A DNA stretch of 64,000 bases from Deroplatys truncata (lineage: Eukaryota > Arthropoda > Insecta > Mantodea > Mantidae): contig CM060977.1 in NCBI GenBank assembly GCA_030765065.1, positions 91,157,795 through 91,221,794 of the forward strand, in the 5' to 3' direction. Under the pieces are notes generated by a model. That model was not told the origin of the DNA. It was given only the letters and a program-made list of their open reading frames with translations, and did no database searches. Positions within the stretch are counted from its first letter, which is position 1; every line of letters begins with the position of its first letter. The translations under genes and the position numbers were made by a program. Below, one piece after another: positions 55,869 to 64,000 of this stretch.

Positions 55869-57827
55869 TATTTACACTATTTTTCCTCTTTAAACCGTCC
55901 ATATCCATTTATTTTTTTACTTTCATTAAGTATTTACCCATATGTTTACAGTTTTTATCTAGAATTGTATGTATATCTTTATTCCTATTCATTCCATACT
56001 ATAAACTCTCTTTTCTCCAAATCTCTGTTTCTTTGCATTCAAATATAATATGTTGTATATCATCACTTTCCCCGCATAATGGACATTCACCTTGTGCATA
56101 GCCGTTTCGCTTCCCTTTTAGCCTCCATATTCCTGCCCTTAACCATGCTATACCTCCTCTTTCTTCTTTATTTGTGTTGTCTACATATTTCTCTCTTTCT
56201 CAGTGTTTTTTTATGTTAACATAAAATATCGAAGATCTCTTCGCAGTTATCTGACTAAATAATTGTTGTATCTCGATGTCCTCAAATCTTCTTCTAATAC
56301 TCTTCCAAAATCCTTTGTGATTTGCCTCTCTTTTCCTCCAAACATCTCCCATGCCATTATTCTCAAGGTTATTTCTTAGTTCATTTACCCATCCCGTATT
56401 TTTACTTTCTCTACTACGTATAGTAAGTAGGGGAAGTATTGCATTCCACCCAAAAATTCGATACCGAGATTTCGCCAGAAATACATGTTTTGAGACCTCC
56501 TGAATCCAAAAAAAGCATTTTTGGAAACATGTCCGTGTGCGTGTGCGTGTGCGTGCGCGTGCGTGCGTGTGTGTGTGCATAACTCAAAAACGAACAGTCG
56601 GATAAGCACCAAACTTGGTATTTAGGTTCAGTATCTTCCAGAGATGCGACACGAAGGTTTTCAAGAAAATCCCTCCACCCCAGACTACCCTTTACATGGA
56701 AGATTTTTCGAAAATTTTAATTTTCTGAAAAATGGCTAACGATTTTGATGAAAATATCATGTGTTTAAGATAATGTCATGAGAAATGAAATGTATATCTC
56801 GAATTTTCTGGGAATGTCTCCAAAAGTATTCTTCATTGTGAACGACTTTTGCATAACTGGTAAACCATAAGAGATAGACAAAATTTTACTACACAAACAA
56901 TGTAGATCGCGTTAAAATACACAACTTATGTCATATACATTTCTTTTGTTGAGTGAACCGTTTTCGAGATATTGCTTGTTATTTCCTTAAATTTTCCAAT
57001 ACTTATACTTTTTCTCAAATGCGTTATTCATTTTTTTTATGTCCCGGACATGCAAAGAGAATGGAATGCGCCACATAGCAACCAGCGTTAAAATATTTGA
57101 CTATTGCTTAAAAGCTACCATATTTCCCTTGCATCTACAAGAAAATTACCAATAAGATTGACATCTCGATATCTCGATTAACATGAAGCATATGGAGAAT
57201 AGGCGTTTGTAAAATTAGATTGTACAAGAGTAGGGAAAGTCATGTGAGTGTAACACATCAGACTTTTTAAACTAGTTTCTTGGTATTTTAGACATTGTTG
57301 TAATAAATTATCGTCATCAGAATTCAAGATCCTGTGCCAATATTTCAAGGCTCTCTCCATAACCATTCCTTTTCTTGTTACTCGTCCCATTTCAATTTGA
57401 GCCACTTCATTTGCTCTAGCTGTTGGCAACCCTAGTACTTCCTTACAAAATATTCTGTGGACCATGTCCACCATCTCCCACCCGTTTTCCAGCCCCCATA
57501 AATCAATCCCATATAACATTCGTGCCTCAACCACTGAATTATATAATCTTTCCAACCATTTCATCTCCAACTCTGGGATTTTAAATAAACATTGTCTAAC
57601 AGCTGTCATTGCTGCTCTTCCCTTTACCAGAGCTGATCTCTTCTGTTTCTCCCATTTACCTCCTGCATTTATATTTATCCCTAAGTAGGTACAGTCTCTT
57701 ACCCTTTATATTCATTTCTCCCTTTACTCTATCTCTTTTGTTTACCCAATTTCCCTCCTTTTTTAAACACTACAATTTGTGTTTTCTTTTCATTTACTTT
57801 TAATCCCCATTCTATACAGTGTTTATC
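55868..57827 (-). pseudogene. LINE C ORF2 C-terminal region, split by Helentron-like copy 6
   Basis: - strand: HCIEWGLKVNEKKTQIVVF (RT thumb start), then a degraded stretch, then MTAVRQCLFKIPELEMKWLE and MLYGIDLWGLENGWEMVDMV, with VLGLPTARANEVAQIEMGRV after. After a break at 57270/56398 caused by the repeat it continues NTGWVNELRNNLENNGMGDV, EERGGIAWLRAGIWRL and CPLCGESDDIQHIIFEC, a CxxC...H...C finger. The frame rejoins as LK/NTGW without a stop. Earlier stops at about 57720-57660 show it is dead. Confidence 0.83.
56399..57268 (-). mobile_element. Helentron-like repeat copy 6, full length, inside LINE C
   Basis: Left end TTTACTTTCTCTACTACGTA, right end GAAAGTCATGTGAGTG...CACATCAGACTTTTT. 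It interrupts the LINE C frame at a T-run (plus strand GTATTTTT / TTTTTAAACT), so removal restores coding continuity. GT/GC-rich microsatellite at 56536-56577. Confidence 0.82.
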
Positions 57828-57864
57828 TATACCCACTAATAAGTGATAGATGGTAAAGAAAGTC

Positions 57865-58144
57865 ACGTGATTTTTATACTTGTTTTTCTAGGTCGACCGT
57901 GCTGAGGTTTGTTGTGGACGTCACCACAGACTTTATTATTTTTGTACCATACAGATACCAGTTGTGTAGATATTCCAAAAGCACTAGCAACCTCTGGTTG
58001 AGTCCTCCCTTCCTTCAGAGATTGTATTACGGCTCCCCTGAAATCTATGGAATATTCGTTATGTTTACACAGTGCATAATTGTCTTCTGTGTGTTTTATC
58101 AAGTCTGTAAAATAAGTATAGCAGTTGATAGTGGAGGATAACAC
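57865..58144 (-). pseudogene. Tc1 transposase N-terminal HTH
   Basis: On the - strand an open frame reads YSIDFRGAVIQSLKEGRTQP, then EVASAFGISTQLVSVWYKNN and GRPRKTSIK. This is a paired helix-turn-helix with the GRPR hook, as in Tc1-type transposases. The frame ends where Helentron-like copy 4 begins and continues at 52832. Confidence 0.83.
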
Positions 58145-58186
58145 TTATGTCAAAAAGCTTTTGAACCATCGTTTGTGTGCTATTGC

Positions 58187-60177
58187 TAGGGACCCCAGAT
58201 TGTCGGTAAATAAAATAATGTAATGTCGGTGTAAAAATATTATAGTGAGCGGTGTTTTGGGCGGTAAATAAAACTGCTTAACGGTGTTATCTCTTGCAAA
58301 AAAAAAAAGGGAAAAAACAAAAACACAGTTTAAACTATTTTACTGTGGAACTAAGGGCACCTTACATGTAACTTAAAAAAGAGGAGCATGAAAATATTTA
58401 CATAGTATACCTTTCGACTGATTTACTTTGTTAGAGACAAAGCCACCATAAGTTCGGTGTTCTCTGGTTTAAGATTTGTTCTTAAGTTTGTCATGTTGTT
58501 CCCATATGCAGAGAAAAGTTTTTCACTGTCCACATTGGACATGGGTACCCACAATAGTTTCATACACTTCTCACTGAAACACAAGTGGTCACATTGAAGT
58601 CCAGAAAGTAAATCCATATATTCACTTCAGCAGCATCATCTAATTTCTCACACACTATGTTCTTCAGAACAGCATATCCCTCCTTGAATGTCTTTTCTGG
58701 CAAGTCTCGCAGAAAAGGTAACATTCCTCTTGCTTTTTCTATAGTTATTATCAGTAGATGCCTCATTTGTTACTATTTTTCATACATCAAACAATTTACC
58801 TGCAGAATGAATAATCTCAGCAGCTGGATCAGCTGACATTAAGGAATTCAGCTTGGTAACTGACTTTATGCCCAATTGCTTGAACTGACTGATAACATAA
58901 GACTTCTTGAGGGTTGGCAGTCTCTGAAGAAGACTTGAAGTTTTCTCTCCAAACGAGCCCACAGCTACTATGTGAAGCCATTTGATATATCTTTAAGTTT
59001 GCTATATAGTTTATGAACAAATGGATATTTAGATCCCTCAAGCACTTCAATAAGGCAAAAGGTGTCTTTGCAGTGTTCAAGAAGGAAAGATGTCTGGCAG
59101 TTTATTATATTTTGAGACCGCATTGAAATACTACTGTAGAATCGGTTTGAATTCCCACATGCCTCAAAACTAAACTGACCTGGCAACGTCTTGCACATGC
59201 TGTCTATACGGCGCGCGAACGGCACGTTGCCAACTCCACCGTCAGCTGAATTGTGCATGCGCTAGCTTAATTTGAAATGTGGCTCCATCGGCATAATTCC
59301 TTTTCTTTTTCAGAGCAGAAGGTAAACAGACTCCTTGCGCTAAATTGTAACGTAATTTAAAGAATATAACTTGACTCCAAACGAATCTTTCAGTATAGCG
59401 GACACAAAATATACCTAGACATGCGTTCACATTATGGCAACGTCGCGAGACAGCAACAATTTTCGTGCGAGGGGTACAGGAAACGGAGACAGTGATTGGT
59501 AGAAGAGGCTGTCTTCGTCAGAATTGACTTGAAACAGACTTAGAAATTCATGCATTATTTAACGATACTTTTGCGACAGTCTTTTCCAGCCGGCATGAAA
59601 TGGGGCGATGCAAGCACGAATCATTAAAATACGGCATTAGAGAAGAATTGCAGGTAGTATTGTCATTTAAATCCAAAGAATAATTTGAGTGAAATGAGAA
59701 ATCCGTCACTGATGCGGTGTTGCCGAGTTCTAATAAACATGGCATTCCTTTTGTTGTGCATGCGATGGGTGTAGAGTGAAGGGGACGGGGCAGTCGAAGC
59801 AGTACCAATGTTTGCCGAAGCTCTGGTTAAATCACCGTGCAGTTTGGTGTTCTGTGCCGTGCAGCATGGCTGTAGCGAATGACAATACACGTATCCGTAA
59901 ATGATTGATAAGCCAAATATCTGATTGTTTATGTGAAAAGGAGAGACAAACGCCAAAAAAAAGGAGAGAGAGAGAAAAATTTCGGGTTATTTTACACATT
60001 TTTTTTTCATAATGGTGTTATTTCGCGTTTTCGCGATATAGAACTAATGTCGCGTTATTTCGCGACTCAGAATGGATATATATGTGGAATTTAAAAATAA
60101 TTGATTAAAGGTTTTCCTTATTGTTAATTTTCGGTCAATTTCGCGAATTAACTACTCGCGAAAAGTCGGGGTCCCTA
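58187..60177 (-). mobile_element. hAT-type transposon
   Basis: 8-bp duplication GCTATTGC at 58179-58186 and 60178-60185; TIR TAGGGACCCC at both ends (inverted), continuing less perfectly. 1,991 bp. A decayed transposase runs on the - strand with a hAT C-terminal dimerisation motif. Inserted just outside the Tc1 shell. Confidence 0.9.
58423..59430 (-). pseudogene. hAT-type transposase, decayed
   Basis: In successive - strand frames: SQNIINCQTSFLLEHCKDTF, then CLIEVLEGSKYPFVHKLYSK and RLPTLKKSYVISQFKQLGIK. Next come GMLPFLRDLPEKTFKEGYAV and finally LLWVPMSNVDSEKLFSAYGN with NLRTNLKPENTELMV. The last two are the hAT dimerisation block (VPxSxxxxExxFSxxGN...R..L.PEN). Frames are broken near 59250, 58970, 58780 and 58620. 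Short relative to intact hAT transposases. Confidence 0.75.
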
Positions 60178-60185
60178 GCTATTGC

Positions 60186-60669
60186 CCCATTTTGTGTTCA
60201 CTCACCTATTATCCATTCACTCTTAGAGTGATCCTAACATAAACAAAAGATAACGTATCCTTCCACCATTTGCGCCAAGAGTATTGCAAAGTTTTCAGAA
60301 ACATGTGGCAAGTGTGAGTGAGGAAATGACAAGAGAGCATCTCGATTTTTCTCATAAACAACATATGTATAACTTGCATAAGTTAACATGCACATTAATA
60401 AACACAGATAAGAAAAGGAAGTGGATATTTAAGAAGTGGTTGTATAACAAGCTAGAAAAAGAATAGGCGTATCACAAGTTAGTTTTAGGTGTATCATAAG
60501 TTAGTTTTTATTCCGACTCTGCAAGCGGCTGAGTCATCAGTATCAGTGTCACTCCTGCTGCTTTGTTTATCAATGTTGATAATAAGCCTGTTTTTCCAAA
60601 TCCCAAAACAAATCATCTTTCAGAATGTGCTTGACTTGTTGCCGCACCTTATCTATTGTAGATGGTTAA
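60186..60669. other. intronic sequence, nothing firmly recognised
   Basis: A short direct repeat of GTATCA(C/T)AAGTTAGTTTT at about 60469 and 60490. The - strand around 60650-60540 has a short frame VRQQVKHILKDDLFWDLEKQ that I cannot assign. Confidence 0.35.
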
Positions 60670-60836
60670 TTTTTATTTTCTCTACTACATATAGTAAGGA
60701 GGGGAAGTATTGTATTCCACCCAAAAATTTGATACCGAGATTTCACCGGAAATATATGTTTTGAGGCCCCCTGAATCCAAAAAAAGCATTTTTGGAAACA
60801 TGCCCGTGTGGGGGTGGGGGTGTGGGTGTGTGTCTC
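60670..60836 (-). mobile_element. Helentron-like repeat copy 7, fragment
   Basis: Only the stem-loop end of the family (ATTTTCTCTACTACATATAG to the microsatellite) is present. It stops in a (TC)n run at 60833-60854. Confidence 0.75.
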
Positions 60837-61179
60837 TCTCTCTCTCTCTCTCTCTTGCTTGCGTCGCCTTGCACCTTGCCTTGTTTAAACAGCAGCTGAG
60901 TCAGGTGAAATACATCTTGAGAATTGGAGTGCATCAATTTGAAACTTCGAAAACCTGTTTCATTAAGTCATCAGTAATCACATTCAAGTCATAAGTATTC
61001 TTTTTGGTATAGTAGATGTTATTTATTGCTGAACACTTCGTAAAATTTATATAGTTAACATGTAACTACTTTCTTTGTATGCATTGCTATTGTATTATAA
61101 TACTTGACTGCAGTCAGTCCTGTTAGGTACATCACTTCACGTGACTTTGTTTTGATCAGGATCACTTTAAGGGTGAATG
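60837..61179. other. intronic sequence, nothing recognised
   Basis: Starts in a (TC)n run; otherwise unremarkable. Confidence 0.4.
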
Positions 61180-61191
61180 AAGTTTAGACAA

Positions 61192-61434
61192 TTTAAAATA
61201 AAGAGAGTTGAGGGTTGTTACACTACAACACTAAAATATTCTTACTTGAATGTGTTTCGGGAGACGGCTTGTTCCCATCGTCAGCATGTTCTCTGTTGAC
61301 GATGGGAACAAGCCGTCTCCCGAAACGCGTTCAAGTAAGAATATTTTAGTGATGTAGTGTAACAACCCTCAACTCTCTTTATTTTAAATTATGACACATC
61401 ACCGTTACTAGCTTCTAAATCTTCAAAATTAGTC
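61192..61434. mobile_element. mini Penelope end, long palindrome with 12-bp target duplication
   Basis: AAGTTTAGACAA is at 61180-61191 and 61435-61446. Between them, 61191-61283 and 61297-61390 are inverted repeats of about 93 bp (few mismatches) around a 13-bp spacer, followed by a 44-bp single arm ending AATTAGTC. Each arm equals the end of the Penelope element at 11741, including the hammerhead-like TGACGATGGGA and CCCGAAACGCG strings in the right arm. The same composite, shorter and reversed, is at 18971-19106. Confidence 0.87.
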
Positions 61435-61796
61435 AAGTTTAGACAAGTTGTTTCTGTTGCACTTTGGCAAACACTACGACCTCCCTGCACCTGTTTAGCC
61501 TACAGGTCCTGTGTCATGGTGCATGCTGCCCTCTCTTAGGACTAAATACACTTTGTCAAAAGGCTTATGAATGCTACTGTATATAAAGGCTCCTCTTATC
61601 CGTAAGCTTTGTAAAGTAGCCCAAGTTCAGCTGTTATGACACTTCTTATTTTTCTCAACTAAAGATTACAGATATCAGTTTTTGTAAATATGCACCTCAT
61701 ATGTATTAATTCTATAATGTTTGCAGTTAACACATTCCAGATATGGGTACATTTATTGTTTGCTTTTTTCCCCTTTTTTCTTTCCTTTCTTAATAG

Positions 61797-61925
61797 TGGA
61801 TTGGAGGGTGCGTCCATTGGTGTTGATTGTCAAACTCTGGGCCCATAAACATAACATCAATGATGCCAAGAATATGACGATCTCAAGCTATTCCTTGGTG
61901 CTTATGGTGATCCATTTCTTACAAT
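61797..61925 (+). CDS. Gld2: GLD-2 poly(A) polymerase, central-domain exon
   Basis: Acceptor TTAATAG ending 61796, donor GTAAGT at 61926. The first two bases complete the Leu codon begun at 32592. It reads DWRVRPLVLIVKLWAHKHNI, then NDAKNMTISSYSLVLMVIHF and LQ. RVRPLVLxxKxWAxxxxINDA...SSYSLVLMVxHxLQ is the conserved start of the PAP/TUTase central (nucleotide-recognition) domain in GLD-2. It ends one base into a codon, the same phase as the two exons before it. The next exon should complete the central domain (PAP-associated) and was not found before 64000. Confidence 0.95.
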
Positions 61926-62175
61926 GTAAGTATGAATATAAATGTTGCATTTGGTACTTCATGTTCTACTTTTTCTATACCTGTTTGTTTTTCTTAGTAA
62001 AGAAACAAAAGCAACTGAATGGAGAGTGGCAAATATGAAACTTGTATTGTAAACAACTGCCAGCAGCACGGAAACAAGAATTTAAAAAAAAAATATGATA
62101 TGTAAAACACAATTAACGTTGAATATTTTTCTAAATATTACATGTACATGTTCATATTTTTAAAGGTTATTGTGT

Positions 62176-62962
62176 TTTTACTTTCTGTGCCACATAGATA
62201 GTCGATACTGAGATTTCACCAGAAATACATGTTGTATCCAAAAAAATCACTTTAAGAAAAAGGTTGCATATGCGTATGTCTGTGAACAGCATAACTCAAA
62301 AATGAAAAGTTGGATAACACCAAACTTACTATTTAGGTTCATTACCTTCCAAAGAACTACCTTTTGCATGGAACATTTTTCGAACATTTTTTATTTTCTA
62401 AAAAATGGCTAATGATTTTGATTAAAATATCATGTATTAAAGATATTTACAAACCAATAAAATGTATACCTTGAATTTTCTGGAAATAGCCTTCGAAATC
62501 CTCTTCATTCGGAAGAAATTTTGTATAATCTTATATAACTGGTAAACATTAAGCGATAGAGGAAAAAGTGCTTCACAAAAAGTGTAGTTCACTTTAAAAC
62601 ACACAATTTATTCCAAATAACCTTTTATCTGTCATTAGCCATTTCAACATACTGATTATTAATGGTCTGAATTGTTCATTACTTGGTCATTCTTTAAAGT
62701 CCTTTCAACATTCAGTTGTTTCTTGCGATTGCATGGAAACAGTATGGAATTTTAAGGCCAGCATATAGCGTCCAGTTCTTAAACATTTGACTATCGCTGA
62801 CCTCTTTGTATCTATAACAGAGTGTGTAATGGAGCTATTTCTGCAAAGGTTTATTTGGATTAAAATAAAGTAGATAAAAAAACAAGCTTTAGTAAGAAGG
62901 GTTTGTATAACCACTATAAAGATATAAGGTAAAGAAAGTCATATGAATGTAGCACATCAAAA
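62176..62962 (-). mobile_element. Helentron-like repeat copy 8, diverged
   Basis: Left end TTTTTACTTTCTGTGCCACA, right end GGTAAAGAAAGTCATATGAA followed by CACATCAAAATT. Internal blocks (CATAACTCAAAAATGAAAAG, TTTTGTATAATCTTATATAA) match copy 4 better than copies 1-6, indicating an older subfamily. It lies in the intron 250 bp after a GLD-2 exon. Confidence 0.72.
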
Positions 62963-64000
62963 TTATTTTTTTACTTTTGAATAAGCACACTCCCACCATA
63001 TATATATCAATGGTGTTACAGCCAAGTGCCATATTCCTTAATTCATACATTTTTCTGGAAAGCAAAAGGAATGATTTGGTGGTTGTAAATATGGAATAAA
63101 GAGCGCACTGTCCAGACAATATGGAAATATTTGTACTTGTTTTAGTGAATATTATTTTTTTTTTGTCTGCTAAGTGGGGTGATGGGTCAAATTTCTATTT
63201 TGCACAATTTTAAAACTACATACTTAATTTTTTTGTACACATATTTAGGGTGATATGTGGAACTATTTGCCAGAGTTTCATTTTTGTATGCCAATTAGTT
63301 TTTGAATTACTGAAAATATTAGTTAAAAAGTTTGCAAATTTATAAATGAAATACATTCTCTACACTTTTTTGAAAAAAAGTTTGCAATTTTTTTTTACAA
63401 AACCACAAACTCATTTAGAAAATCTTGGCGCATGGGTTTTGTAATATGTTAATTTTAAGGGAAATTTTAAAAAAATATGACCTGCATAGCAAAAATTCCA
63501 AAATGTTTGCAATCACTACACACATTTTATTTTTTATCTCAAAAAGTACTAAGTTAATCCTGGATTCCATGTGTCAAGTTTCTTTGCTATGCTTTTTAGA
63601 ATGCACAGTAAAAATTTCAGCCCTCTTAACACCTAATTTGTGGATGTAATTTGGTTTTGAATGAATAAAAGTGTAGCAAAAATTAAAGTGAGGAAAAATG
63701 AGTTTCAAGGTTTGCATGCAGTTAACCATAAATAATGACTTGTAGATTTTCCTAGAAGTGTCCAGCTTAGATGTGTAACTTTTACTCTTTTTTTCATTAC
63801 AAGTATTGCAAATCAGTTTTAATTTATGGCATAAGCCAAGTCTTTCAGTGCCAAGTCCGATGTACAAACGCTTTTGATTGTGGTCATTACAGTTCAGGTC
63901 ATTCATCAATGATGACAGTAAAACTGGGGTCCACCAATATAGTCTTCAATATTTACAGCAGGTATATGTTCACAATTATCCTACAGCTGTTTCTGACTTA
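62963..64000. other. intronic sequence, nothing recognised
   Basis: AT-rich, with T-runs and chance ORFs on both strands. No GLD-2 exon with convincing similarity was found before the window ends. Confidence 0.45.

Larger units (their letters stand above)
54788..57830 (-). mobile_element. LINE C, 5'-truncated, with 13-bp target duplication
   Basis: ATACCCACTAATA flanks the element (about 54777-54789 and 57829-57841). The - strand runs from an RT thumb region (57827) to a 3' tail of (ATT)n repeats, seen as (AAT)n at 54786-54850 on the + strand. Two Helentron-like repeats were inserted later (54969-55868, 56399-57268). A 3' fragment of the same clade is at 21240-21975. Confidence 0.87.
52834..57868 (-). 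mobile_element. Helentron-like repeat copy 4, interrupted by pogo and a LINE
   Basis: A diverged unit in pieces 52834-53556, 54687-54790 and 57833-57868. Left end TTTACTTTCTCTACCATG; right end GGTAAAGAAAGTCACGTGA followed by a T-run. Removing it rejoins the Tc1 frame in a T-rich site (CTATTTTTATAC). It was later invaded by a pogo element (53559-54684) and a LINE (54788-57830). Confidence 0.72.
51931..58170 (-). mobile_element. Tc1-like transposon (outer shell of a deep nest)
   Basis: Subterminal inverted repeats GTTCAGAAGTGTTTTGACAC (51936) and, read inwards on the right, GTTCAAAAGCTTTTTGACAT (58166). The - strand transposase starts near 58144, is cut at about 57870 by the Helentron-like copy 4 complex and resumes at 52832 down to about 52050. 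The frame joins as PRKTSIK/IDRTIRTQL. The exact outer ends and TA were not resolved. Confidence 0.83.

Noticed and set aside
63960-64000. Possible next GLD-2 exon after ATTTACAG or CCTACAG near the window end
   Set aside because: Acceptor-like strings exist, but the few visible codons do not resemble the expected central-domain continuation.

Overview
This window is eukaryotic nuclear DNA, AT-rich and almost entirely made of nested transposable elements. It most likely comes from an arthropod with a large, intron-expanded genome, probably a hemimetabolous insect. That placement is an inference from the transposon mix (mariner, Tc1, piggyBac, Harbinger, pogo, hAT, Penelope, several LINEs, tRNA-derived SINEs, Helentron-like repeats) and from insect-like residues in the one host gene; no species can be named.

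The only convincing host gene is a GLD-2-type cytoplasmic poly(A) polymerase on the + strand. Three consecutive catalytic-domain exons are visible (19408-19576, 32449-32592, 61797-61925). All have GT/AG splice sites and keep one frame across two introns of about 12.9 kb and 29.2 kb. The 5' exons and the C-terminal exons lie outside the window or were not recognised.

Layout. 161-5499: a mariner copy (- strand) split by a non-autonomous gag-only LTR retrotransposon. 5774-9879: a second, related LTR element on the opposite strand. 11134-18048: a piggyBac remnant followed by a GIY-YIG Penelope element, itself split by a third LTR element (12196-17051). 18971-19106: a palindromic Penelope end with a 12-bp target duplication, just upstream of the first GLD-2 exon. 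19.7-32.4 kb (intron): two copies of a 1.1-kb TIR element, a LINE tail, mariner copies, and a piggyBac derivative holding a nearly intact Tc1. 33.4-61.8 kb (intron): a Harbinger element with two nested Helentron-like repeats; a LINE inside a LINE; two SINE families; a mariner relic; a pair of unclassified TIR elements, one inserted inverted into the other; then a Tc1 shell holding a Helentron-like repeat, a pogo element, a LINE and two more Helentron-like repeats; then a hAT element; then a second palindromic Penelope end. 61.9-64 kb: the last visible GLD-2 exon and one more Helentron-like copy.

Most element boundaries can be fixed from the sequence alone, because target-site duplications, terminal repeats and interrupted reading frames agree. 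Several frames rejoin exactly when the inserted element is removed (mariner at 465/4516, Penelope at 12191/17056, Tc1 at 52833/57870, LINE at 56398/57270), which gives a relative order of insertion. No CRISPR array, rRNA gene or functional tRNA gene was seen. tRNA-like sequences occur only as SINE heads.
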